Origin: Cylicocyclus nassatus
Taxonomy: Eukaryota; Nematoda; Chromadorea; Rhabditida; Strongylidae
DNA: 64,000 nt
Direction: 5' to 3'
Assembly (NCBI GenBank): GCA_958299035.1
Contig: CATQJL010000305.1
Span: forward strand, 63,336,127 to 63,400,126
Part shown: one piece after another, positions 1-11,800 of the stretch
Layout of the letters: every line of letters starts with the position of its first letter
Position numbering within the stretch: position 1 is the stretch's first letter
Position numbers and translations under genes: made by a program
The notes under the pieces: generated by a model
Database searches by the model: none
The model's input: only the letters and a program-made list of their open reading frames with translations
Told to the model about the DNA's origin: nothing

Positions 1-382
1 CCCAAGAAACCACACTAATACGATGTTCGTAAACTTTGAATCGACAACCCCCCCCCCCTCTCCCATCAGTAGCCATATACAGCCTTCCCAGTGGCATTAC
101 AAACGGCTCAATGGCGCGCATTCAGCACGTTCTCGTAAACACTAGGAAGAGTACCCCTTCTCGAACAATTTGGCCAATTCTACGATCTTGACCTTCTACC
201 GTAACTCTATCATGATTTGACAAGAAGACCCCACGTAATCGTGAGTAGCGTGTCCGTAACACTCAAGATCAAGTTTCAGGCAAACGGCTCCAAAATTTTG
301 GGGCTGACGCAGCGTCACATTTCGAAAACATTAGAGTTAAGAATGGATTTATTATCGGACCAAGATCCGAGATTTTACTCAC

Positions 383-1314
383 CCCCTCGCCATCGTCTTT
401 TTCCTCATTTTCTTTCAAGGCCTCGTCCTCGCATATCTCGCCCTCTTCATGTGCTTCTTCACCTTCTTCAACAACTTCGTTTTCTACAGGATCAGTGTCT
501 GTATCCGCCTCGGCGGCATCCTCAGCGACTTCCTTCTTTTCAAAAATTTCGGCATGCTCTTCTCCACTTTCCGTAGATATATGATTATCGTCGTGGTGGT
601 CACCTGAGATCGTGAATTGCGGATAAGCTACTGATCCAAGGGTTTGAGATTATGAACTATGTGGTTTCGAAGAGTATTTTGATTTTCGAGGACTCCATTA
701 TCTAATTTTCAGGAGAGATTTTACTTTGCTTACATACGGTAGGTACTATGTTTTATGATCTGCCTAAAATTATAGCTAGCACAGATATTTTGCAAAAAAA
801 AGAATTGCTCCCGTTAAAACAAAGGATTATTAAAAAATACTCCGTTGCTGTACCTTATCGGACTCAACGGACGCCGACTTTTTTCATACCATATACCTAC
901 CGTTGCCTCATAGACTACGTTATCCAACGATTCGTGATAAGAAACATTTTTTGTAGGAAATTGGAACAAGGCGGTAGAAGAGGATTTTTTCGTCAAGTTG
1001 TTCAATTTTGCTAACGTATCAAACGCTCTGGCAAGAGTGATAGTTACGGTCCTAATTTTTTTACTTACTCATTTCGCTGCTCAAAAAATTTGTTTGTGGT
1101 TACATTACACGAGAAGAAAAGTGAATCCACCCCAAATAAGATTTGTTCACTTTTTGATCAAAGTGTTCAAAATCATTTTTGCTATTCCTTTTGAATCTAT
1201 GTAAAATTATGAAAAATGAGTGCCATACCACCATGTTCGGCTTCGATGGGATGGGCACGAACATAATATAATGGTGTTATCAGAAACAATAATACCAGCA
1301 GCGACTTCATCCAC
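383..1314 (-). CDS. Secreted, strongly acidic protein (first two exons; gene continues beyond window start)
   Basis: Two exons fit together on the minus strand. Exon 1 (1229-1314) starts four bases before an ATG at 1310, directly after a TTTTCAG acceptor, as expected for a spliced-leader site or a very short 5' leader. It encodes a typical signal peptide (MKSLLVLLFLITPLYYVRA, then HPIEAEHGG) and ends at a GTATGG donor in phase 1. Exon 2 (383-603) begins after CTCAG in the matching phase. It encodes about 74 residues that are mostly Glu and Asp, with His-Asp runs near its start, and ends in phase 0 at a perfect GTGAGT donor. Together they give 101 codons without a stop; the rest lies outside the window. 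I do not recognise a family. A secreted calcium-binding or extracellular acidic protein is possible, but that is only inferred from composition. The intron (604-1228) shows nothing notable. Confidence 0.6.
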
Positions 1315-1325
1315 CTGAAAATCAA
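1315..1325 (-). promoter_or_regulatory. Candidate spliced-leader acceptor of the acidic-protein gene
   Basis: On the minus strand a T-rich tract ending TTTTCAG stops four bases before the first ATG (1310). Nematode trans-spliced mRNAs commonly have this arrangement. An ordinary intron acceptor after a non-coding first exon would look the same. Confidence 0.4.
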
Positions 1326-2575
1326 ATCAGTCCAGAACCGAAGAAACATGATTTTTCACCTTTGAAAGATGATTCCCACATTTTCAAAATCTTCGCAGGA
1401 AGGGACGTTTGCATAGCGCAAAAAAATGATTTTAGCATACATAAGAGCGCCAAATAAGTATGGTATACAAAAAGTATGAAAGATGGAGAGGAGGAAAGCA
1501 AGCTACAACACTATTTTTTACTGATGAACCACAGAATGTTCCATTCTAACAGCTAAGTGAATGCTATCTCCCAGCGCAGAAATTGAAGTCGGCGGCTTAG
1601 AAATGGTGAAGAAGTAAGTTCGTTTTCTATTTGTAGACCGGAGAAAAACGAATAGAAGTGAAGTGATTTTCTAGCTGTTGCTCAAATTCGCAGCAAATCG
1701 AATTTGGCTTCCAAACAGCCAAAACAGCACAACGAAAGTGGCAACAAGATTCAAGAACGTCGAAGAGCATTTCTCATGTAGGAGAGAAAAAAAAGAGTAG
1801 AATAAATATAAGATTGATGCTTCTTGATATGATGAATATTATAATTCACAATGCAGCCTCTAACTCAGATGGAAAAATGCCTCGCCATTCATTTTCCGCC
1901 CGCTGGAAGCTCATGGAATCTTTCAAGATAAGTTTTTTGCAAACATAATAAGATTTCTAGAATGCCCACGCATAGGGATCTAGGAGGACAAAAAATTTCA
2001 AATACATTTTTCAAACTGTACTGGTGGGTGGCGGCGGATTGAAGGTGAAGAAAACGTTGGAGGAAAGTGACCTTTAATAAATAAGAATTTTTTAAAATTT
2101 TTTTCAGTCGGAGTACCAGCGAAATGAGGATTTTTAAAGTATGCAATTGCTGGAGGTGGTGTAGTTGCTTTTATACTAGGTAGTAAGCAGTTTTATTTTT
2201 ACAAATAAAATAATTCAATTAAAATTCGATAGTCACAACTACATGCAGAGACATCCGATCAACTAAACAACCAAAATAAAAAAGTTTGTTCTTTTTAGAT
2301 GTTTCAGCCCAAATTCAATGGCGAAATCGGAAAGAATAATTTTGAATGTTTATAATTAGCTTATACAACTGCTATATGCAAAAAAAAACGATTCCTGATT
2401 TATGCACTCCTAGAAAAACTTTATTTCTTCAATATGTACAAATCAAGTCAATTTGTTGAAGAAGGAAGAGATTTGATTTCGAAACTTTTAGTGCGAGATT
2501 ATGGTCCAGAATAGAATGAGCAATGCTCAACCCGCAGGATAGTTTCACAATCATAACGCATGACCGGCTAGGCTT
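1326..2575. other. Intergenic stretch, no gene recognised
   Basis: AT-rich sequence between the acidic-protein gene and the weak ORF at 2576-2765. Open frames here are short and lack splice-supported structure. On the minus strand an AATAAA at 2420-2425 could serve a transcript ending at about 2.4 kb. Confidence 0.4.
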
Positions 2576-2765
2576 TTATACACAACCACGATAATCGTTG
2601 TGTGGAGGGTTACCGGAGCCTGGTAAATTGCCCCAGCCGTTAACTTTGCCGAAATCGTTGTTGTTTCCGCTCGGATGCTCGATGAACTTTATGCCCCGGT
2701 GTCGCAAAAACCACACACATCCATCGTGGATTGATGGATTTTGTCTGGTTACTTCTTGGGGAGAC
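2576..2765 (-). CDS. Possible terminal exon, unknown protein
   Basis: A minus-strand frame runs from a plausible acceptor (ACTTTACAG, exon start 2765) to a TAA at 2576, and an AATAAA lies about 150 bases downstream. It encodes about 62 residues rich in Gly, Asn and aromatic residues, ending PPHNDYRGCV. It begins about 95 bases after the CNG channel stop codon. Its phase (0) would also allow splicing from channel exon 3022-3182, so it could be an alternative channel C-terminus, the start of a downstream gene, or chance. No family recognised. Confidence 0.22.
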
Positions 2766-2860
2766 TGTAAAGTGCATGGTTTGGGCAAAATCTGGCATAA
2801 TTTATCACATATCGAACAATTTATACAATTGTATTTTCGGAGATCTGACAGTAATAAACA

Positions 2861-5800
2861 TTATAGGTTCAGTTTCCCGCGCAGGCAATCGAATTTGATT
2901 TGCTTTCGATTTCGAGAAAAAATCTGCTCCACGGCCGTCACTCGCTTCTTCATATCCGTAGAAAGATGCTAAAAAGAGCTGATGAACTCAAAACTTTGAG
3001 CTTTAAAACCTAGCAACTTACATTGAAAGAACTATACATATTATTCAGCTGGCTCTCAAGATCGCCAATCTGTTTTTTCATCGTACCCAACTGCTCGTCT
3101 AAGGATAACATGCCCGCAGAATGATCGGCATTTTCCATCATTTCATCAGTGAGTAGATCCCGTGATCGAAGCATTTCACGAGCTAAAGAACAGGAAGAAC
3201 AGAGTGAGTACACCTTGGGCATAATTACTCTGGAATATGCCCCAACTTGGTTGAACTTACCATTGGTAACCAGAATTTGTCTATCAATCGGGTATTCTTG
3301 CAAAATTGTAGAGACATCGTCCTGATTTAGTATGTAGACATCCGAATAGCCAACGGATCGCAGCGAGACACCTCTGCGATCACCTAGCTGGTTTCCTGCT
3401 ATGAGAATGACTGACATCTCGCCGAATGTAGCTCCATCAGTGAGGGTCTGAAATCGTGTTGGTCTATTATGTTCAGCTTCAAATAGCTGCAGAATACTTC
3501 ATCATTAGAGTTGTCATGATCGAAAAAAGTTGGAGTTTGGCTGTCTCGAAGGAAGTGCCTGGGCACGTCTAGATTCCTAATCGAGAAGAACTTATGACAT
3601 TGTTTAGCGTTAGCTCTAATGAATTATTGCGGCAAAGCCAACCCAAGAGCTACAGCTGGGACCGTATTACTCCCTAGCGTAGCGTCCTTTGAGTGGACGT
3701 AGAAAGTACGGGCCTAAAATTGGATTTTAATCTCTTGGCCCTCGAATAAGTTATCTAGGCTGCACTAGGGCAATGGCTTAGTAAATTCTTTCCAATCACG
3801 AAACACGAGCATTTGGACAGCCAAATGTGCTTTGACATCTATGCGTCTATGGAAGATAAAAGGCTCTCGAAATGAGGAAACTAAGCTTTGAATTGTCTCT
3901 ATCAATAAAGTTGCAAAATAGTTTTATTTTTCTTTGAAGCATAGGTCCTACTTTCACCTATCTACGAGTTACGAACAAAGCTCAAAAATCATCAACCAGC
4001 CAAAGTATGTAGTTGCTTGCTGAATCATGACTTTCTGGAAATTCATGCGGTTTCTCCACTGCTAATTATGATGGAAAAAGGTAATCCCATCCAACTATTG
4101 GCGAAAAATACATTAAAAAGAAAAAAATGGTTGAAGAGACAGAGTAAATGCAAAAGAGTGCCTGGGGTTGATTGTTAGTCTAGATGGTATTCACTTTTCT
4201 TCCTCTCTGCTGCAATCGCGGTATATAGGATGGATCTTTTGCTTCCCAAGCAAAAGTATAAAATCATATCTTACAGCGCTTATCAAACGCAGTGTCGCTT
4301 GCGTCAGCATCCCCACTCCCGCGCTGGACTCTGCGTCTCTTCCGCGAACATGCTCTCTAATCACATCCAATCGATTGAAGCTCCGCCTTTCCCACACTCG
4401 CTCTGGGAAAGTGATCAGAGAGCATGTGCGCGGAAGAGATGCGGAGTCCAGCGCGGGAGTGGAGATGCTGACGCAAGCGACACTGAGTTTGATAAGCCCC
4501 ATATAAGGACTTTATAAAATTTCTTGGCGTTTCTTAAGATGCGTGAATGAAGTTCATGTTGTAAGTATTCAAAAAAAATCGCAACTAAAGACAAAAATGG
4601 TTTTAGGAATAGGATACCCACCAAAGTCGGAGCTAGAGTGTCGGCATCAATAACTTGTAAGGTTCCACGCTTCACGATAAACATCTCCTAAAACGTGTAT
4701 TTGCCTCAGAAAATCTTGAAACTTTTGATTTGAGTAATGTTGTAACCATTATATTTACTAGTACGAATAAAGTGCACATGTAAGCGAGTACCGATCAAAA
4801 GTAAAAATTTCTCAGCATACCCTTGCTCGCTCCCCAGCTCTGAAGAGGTAGTCATTCGGGTTATAAATTTGTTGCTTGATTCGTAGAACGACTTCGTACA
4901 GAAAACCAGCGCTGCACTGCTGTAATAAGAGACCATAGCTATTTTGAAAAAGCCGAATGAAATAGCATTTCTTTTCCGGTAATTCACTTCTTGATGTTTC
5001 TAAAACATTGCTAATCAGATCATTTCCCTTTGATGGGAACAATTGCCAATCAAATCATTTCCTTCCGTTGAGAACAATCTTAATTTGATTGCTGATGCTT
5101 TTGCAAAAACTACTCTAATGACTTGATGGCTGCAGTTAAGCAAGCATGATTGGAAATGCCATTCATTGAATCAAGCTAACATTTATGACTATTGGCACCA
5201 TTTATGGCCAGCACATATTATTAAATCTAGGTGCAGCTTAAACAATAATTCACTTTTATAAGACTTTAGTGAATACTTGCTAATACAGATATTGGAGTGC
5301 TTCTCTAACAATATGTGTAGCAAAGTAAAAACTTTGTTCTGGCAGAATTTCAAAAAATAAAGAACGACCAATATAAAAAGACTCCAAGTAATTTCTCCTT
5401 TCTCCTTGGGACTACAATCTGAAGCCATCGTTAATGTTCTTCTCGATACTCCGTTCCTTTATTTTTGATCTCAAAATCTAGCTTTAGTCTTTTAGAAAAA
5501 TACGGGTAATGTACGGGTAGTAAAATTACCAAGTATGCTCAATTTTATACAAAATCTTCAGTGTGAATACAATATTTTCGGCAAGGTTTTAGTTTTCGTC
5601 AAAATAGCCAAGACTTGGCAGTGGCTGGCCAATCAGAGCTATGCCGACTAGGTAAGCGGCCGACGCCCACTGAACAGTGATTGGCTGGTACAAAGAACCA
5701 GCCAACAACAATCTCCAATGGGCGGGGGCTCTTAATCGATGTCCATTGGGAGCGACTATTGGCTGATTTGTTGTACCAACCAATCCTAGTTAGTAAAAGT

Positions 5801-8800
5801 ACTCATTTGGTTGTAACTGCCAATGTTTCACTAGCTGTTACCGGCTTAGAATTTATGCGGTAAGCGACCTTTTTGTCTGGTGCAAAAGCTCTTGCAACAC
5901 AAATTCTGCATTATCAACTCAAAACGAATAAGTAACCTCCTGTGGTCTTTGTGAGTCATGAAGCACAATTTCAGCCTGCTTTGTGACTCCTACGAGTGAA
6001 GAAGAATCCGAATACAAACATCCGTATTATTGTCTTCAAACATTAGGCATGGAATTGATTCTAGCTACAACCGAGGTGAGCAAGAGGTCAGGAACAAGTC
6101 TTTCGAAAACGACCAGCTCCCCCCAGGAAAGCCCTCAAACGACCCTTTCTTCCTCCACTTGACCTCCGGCCTCAGAGTGTGATATTCTGGTAGACATCTT
6201 TTTCTATAGAGTTTTCACATTTTTGAGAACTGCACGCCCGATTTTTTGTGACTGCACTTTACAATCACACGTGATTTGACGGCTAATTTTGATCTGAATG
6301 GGCTATTTTGATCTGAATGGGCCTGTTGAAAGGGCCATGATTTTTTCTAGGGTTAGGGCGTTCGGCTCTTTAGTGTTTCGCTTTGAAGGTACTCTGAGTT
6401 TATTCCCCAGAAAAACTCTCACCCTTATGAAGAGTCGATCGTAATAGAAACATCCGTTTTTTCACCTACCACTTTGAGCATATTTTGTAAAACAGAAATG
6501 ACTGCCAAAAAAGGGGAATATTGAAAACTTGAGATTTTGTGATTGCCGAAAAAAAGGGAAATTGGAATTTGAGATTTTCGCTGGGGCCCTACATATGAGG
6601 CGACCCTTGAAAATGATACCCTTGAAGGAACGCACATGAGTGAGGAGCTGCTCTAGAGCTACAAAAGTTATAAGTTTCATGAGATTTTTTGATAAGCGGA
6701 TAAAGGGGGGGGGCAAGAAACAGTAGATTATATTTTATAATATATAAGTAGGTCGAATTAGATACTACGGAAAAACCTTCTGAAAATCCTCAACTTTGTA
6801 TCGGTTCAGGTTACCGTACCCCTACATTCTTGCTGCGTTGTTGTGTTTTCCATTCGGGATGGGTGTCAGAGATTGAAGGGGTATAACATTTCTTTCCATT
6901 ATGAAATTTTCCCAGTCGATTTATAAAGATGCAGGACTTATAAGCGTTCAGTAATTTTTAGCAGGAGAAAACTTTTAGATTAAGGTATTTACCCTTTGAC
7001 TCCATGATTCTAGCAGATGTGTAGCCGAGCGAACAAAAACACATTACCTTAAACAGTTCCACTTTTTTCAAGGTCTCCATATGAAGGTTTACGGCAATCT
7101 GACCTTGTAATCTTGGCGGAAGGACGCATAACAATTCCTAAAAGTGCACTTTTTACTGCGGTAAAAAAAATATACAGCCCTTGGAGCAAGGACCTCAAAC
7201 GTGCAGATTTTTTACCTGCTCATCGTTGAGTTGATGTTGGGAATGCATGTATGTAACACAAGAGATCACACGTTCTTGTATAGCTGGGTTCACCATTCTG
7301 TTAAGATTTCTTTTGTCAGAGAAATTGTCAATTATACCAAGGTTTTTGAACTTACCGGTACTTCATATAGAATCTGATACCATCCATTTTTTGACGAAAA
7401 TCATAAACATCTTCATTCATTTGTGTAACAACGCTACCAACAGAACCAATAATTGTAGCGAAAACCAGCACTCCGATTAGTGTATCAACAACTTCAAGCA
7501 TATTTTGAGGTGATGATGATGGATACGGCTGTAAAAAAGTTTTTGGATTCCTAATTACCGTAGTCCTGCATGATCTACCTGCTGCCCGCATGTAGTAATA
7601 GTAAGAGCCGACCAATATATGCTCATACTGTATTCACGTGAAAAATTTCCCATGTCCCATTTGATAAATCTAAAAAATTAGAACAATAAAAATTAAAAAT
7701 TTATTGTCAAGTTCAAGCTTGAATTTGGAAACAAAATAATTGGATTCGAGACTTACTTCCCCTCCCAAAACGAATACATGTCCTGCATATATGAGGGTCG
7801 ATAATCGTCTATATCCAGTAACGAGTAATTTTCTTTGTATTGACAATTTTGGTCATTGAAAACCTATAAAACAGAAATGACTGTGGAGTAATTGACCGAC
7901 ATGCTCACAATCTTCTATAAGAATGAAATCTTACCGAACATGTAGGAACTCGCGGATCAAACACCTTATAGTAGGAAAATCCAAAAGCATTCGTATCGTC
8001 TTCTAGAATGTTATAAGTACTTTTTTCACTGCAAACGGAGCTTTGTGATGATAAATTTTGCACTAAAATTTTTGAGAACTCAACTTTCCATAATAAATTC
8101 GTTCAGACCGCTGGACCACAAGAGATTTGTGAATTTTCTATTATCCAAAGCAAAAGGAATTTGCTGAGTTATCACGGTGTTACAAGGTGTTAGAAAGAAA
8201 CATATATTTTACTCGTTGTTATTATAATTTTGTCGCTCAAATGCTAAAAGATGCAATAGAAACTGATATATGTAGATGAGATATAATGAAACTGTGCTCT
8301 GATCTTCATTTCGTCTTTCCCTTAGACTTTTGATTTTTAGACCCCCCTCCCCCCCTCCAAGACTCCTTAGTAAAGATGTAGGGACTGAAATGAATTGCAG
8401 AGAATAGTTTTCGAAGGGAAATGACAAGACTCATCTTATAACTTTTAATGTTCTGACAAATCATTTTCAAGTTTATGATTTGATTTTACGTTCTAAAGGT
8501 TATTGGCTCTGGTTTCAAGATTTTCAAGATTTACTTCTTCCGACTGAACAAAATGATGATCTATGCATTCAGGATAAGTTACAGTTTTCGATATTTTCCT
8601 CGATTTGATGACATAGTGTAAATTCCTTTTGTCGATTTGAAGGTCAAAAGCTCTTTGGTGCAACACTTATGTCCCACGTAGTGATTTGAGAAAAGTGTAA
8701 TTTACCTGACAGCCCCTCAGCCAAACTGAACATGAAGTAGACGCATGCGTTCCAGTGGAAAAGAATGTAACAAGCAGTCATAAGTAGTGCAATTTTCGAA

Positions 8801-11800
8801 GCATGCGGAAACGATGTGCGTTTTTGATTATTGTCGATAAAGTCGTTGAGACGGTAAGCTGGAACGAAATTCACAAATTCCATTCCATTTATTCCGTTCT
8901 AAAGATTTGACTGGGAACTACAATAACAGCCCTTTCTTTAGACTCAGAATGCGTGCTATTTGATCGACTAGTTTCTGGTACGGCACTGGCAAGCCTCAGA
9001 AATTGCAAAGAAGAGACAAGCTGGTGAAAGTTATTAACTTGTGAAAGCTTTAACAGAATAACAGATAAGATATTTTACCTTTGAACAAGCGAATGGCTCG
9101 AACCATGGATAGGGTGCTATTGAAAAACAAGAAAAAGTCTGCTGGTAGCAAAGCCAGGATATCCAAGTATATTCGGAAACTGTAAATAAATAAAAATAAT
9201 GTATGCAACAGTCTTCTGAATGGATTTCTAAAGTTCTTTGGAAAATTTGGTACCATCAGACGCAACATTTTGTTGAAAGAGTTGCACACTCTTTTGTAAT
9301 TCAAAAAAAAAATTTGTTATAAATTACAAAATTTCAGTTGGTATAATATTTCAGAATGAACGTAAAATGCCTGAACTAAGCAAGAAAGATTATTTGACAG
9401 AATTTGCTTATGATTGGATGGCTTGAATTTTGTATAAATGAAGTTTTACCTCCTATAGTAGTTTCTCAAAGTCATCTTTACATTCTTTACTTCGCTTCCA
9501 TCCCATGTGTAGGCTAAAGGGAAAAATTAGAAATTTGATTAAACCCTATGAATTCTGACTTACTTGTCCGTGATTGCACAAGGATATCGAGAAAGAATAC
9601 ACAATCAAAGAAAATATTCATGTAAAGCCATTGCTTGAAGAAGAATAGGTAAACATCATCAAATATGAATATCACCATAGCCAACATATTGTAGAGTAAG
9701 CCGAGAGAAACCAAGCAGGCCCAATAGTAACAAAAATGACCTGTTGGTGACACATAGAAGTACAGTATGCGCCTATAAACATATATTTGAAAAAGAGCCA
9801 ACATATATACTCCAAAAATCCAATAAGAAGTAAAATAAATTAAGTAAAGCTCAGATAAAACGATAAAGCACTGAATAAAAAAGAAAGCGAAAAAACGGCG
9901 CTACAGTGTTTTTTATAGCCTTGTTTACCGATTTCTGTTTACAACAAATATTTGTGTTCTACACTTCCTCTAGAACGCAAATTAAATGACATAAAACTTT
10001 CTATTGAAGCGCTATGTGAGTATAAGTGAAATTGTTGCTGTCCAACCTGCTCCATTCCGCAGCTTTAATTCTGAATATCTGCCAGCATGTGGTTTCGTCT
10101 TCGAAAATCTCCTCGGATGTGGTGAGAATAGGCATGTGGTCAGAGCGCGCGGCCTGAAAGCAAGCATGATAAACAATATCAAACAGTCGTAGATCAAATC
10201 ATGTTTCTGGGGGCGAAAGGGGGAAGAGATTTCTTGATAGCTAAACTTGTGTGTATCAGGGACACAAGAAGAGTTCAGCTGCAGCACATAGAGCTTATTC
10301 ACACCTTCGAATACAGAAAATTGCAAAAGTTGCTCGTCAAATTTCAGTTTCTTAAGCGAAACTCAAATTTATCCGAATCTCTTTGGCATGTACAAGGGCA
10401 GACGTGTGATTAGGTTTCGTAATTATGTACTACAGAATCAGTTGTGCCTGACAAAGAGAAGCTGAAGGGCGGTGCTTGCTATTTTTCAATATGAATTATT
10501 CTTTTCTTTATCTCTGATTGCAAACTCTGAAAAGCTAGATTGAGTAAAAGTGTGTTTATTCAACAACTAAGTTTGAATACATTTTTCGAATTTTTGCTTA
10601 AACTTCAGATGAACCATGACTTATCCAGTTTTTCTCCACCATTTCGGTATGCCCAACCAAAGTCCAGGGAAAAAAAAATCGCGACAATAAGCGTTAAAAG
10701 AATGCTGATAAATAAAAAACTGTTTCTTACCGGTTCGAATACCATTGATTCGTTCAAATTCGAAGTCTGATCATCGTCATTATCTTGCTCCGACATCATC
10801 CACTTGCGGACGAGCTTAATCAACAAATAATGATATTTAGACAAATGGGATTAGGAGTTGGGAGAAGCAGCGAGAAAATGCTCATGAGCATTTTGAAAAG
10901 CAGTCCTTTAATAAAAGTAATTTCAAGAGGAGAGGCTCTGTTGTTGGCAGACAAGTATTCGTAAGACTTTGTTTGAATCATCTCATTTCGCTTTAGAAAA
11001 AAAGTCATATGTATATCACCATGCACCTCCCGCCAAGGCTTAGGGTTGAAAAATTCCAAAAAGCTGTTCTCAAGATTCTTTGCATTGAGGAGCGCATGAT
11101 TAAGTGTTAGAGATGAAAATAATGCTCACATAATAGGTAATGATGAATAAAAGACCAGGAGGAAAAAGTAGAAAGATGCGAAGATATTTGTTGCTCTCCA
11201 TTTTTAAATTCCTCTATGTGCATATTTTTGGGAGAGTAAAAAACGTTTTTGAATTGTGATTATGCTCAGCATTGATCAAAAATTAACTTATGATCAAATT
11301 GGGACAAAAAAAATTATTTGCTTCCGAAGAGGCAAAAAAATGCTTTAGCATAGCGAGCTAAGTAATTAGGTAAAAAGCGTTCTCAAGAACTCGGATCGTC
11401 TAACGCTGAGCAGCATAGCCGCTGTCGGATTATGTAAGGGGCACACAAGCACGAATCGATTGTGGAAATCCTTCATCTACAGCCCTGATTTGTGTGATTA
11501 TCGTTAACACCCCAGAGACATCATCAGTGTTCATTTGTTTGTTGCTCGTAACTATGAAGACCATCAATCGTCTAGGTAGCAAACTTTATCAAGCGGAAGA
11601 GCGTGGGCACCTAACAAATGAGGATTTATGAGGATTCTGGGGAGATTCAATCAAAATAATTTTGTGGATTTCCTGGAGTTGCTGTTATCCAAATATTATG
11701 TTCAGTTTCCTTTGATTTTGGCTATTCCCATTCAATAAAACACTCAATATCATACTACAAAAAGAGTCTTCTTTTTTAAAATACTGCTCAAAGGAAAAAC

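Larger units (their letters stand above)
2861..7297 (-). other. CNG gene: C-linker, cyclic-nucleotide-binding and coiled-coil exons
   Basis: Exons 7216-7297 and 7048-7137 encode the C-linker (DEQELLCVLPPRL, IAVNLHMETLKKVELF). Exons 4821-4919 and 4622-4687 start the binding domain (SAGFLYEVVLRIK, EMFIVKRGTLQVI). Exon 3261-3447 carries the phosphate-binding cassette (FGEMS at 637-641, GDRRGVSLRSVGYSD at 651-665). Exons 3022-3182 and 2861-2968 encode a heptad-rich coiled coil (LDEQLGTMKKQIGDLESQL, then MKKRVTAVEQIF) resembling the trimerising leucine zipper of CNG alpha subunits. The introns 3448-4621 and 4920-7047 hold the palindromic repeats listed separately. Confidence 0.88.

Noticed and set aside
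4168..4517. ORFs on both strands encoding near-identical peptides
   Set aside because: Result of the inverted repeat at 4279-4497, not protein coding.
6425..6637. Extra CNG exon (a frame containing LQNMLKVVGE resembles the S6 start PQNMLEVVD)
   Set aside because: The channel model is already complete and in phase across this intron; the likeness is a few residues only.
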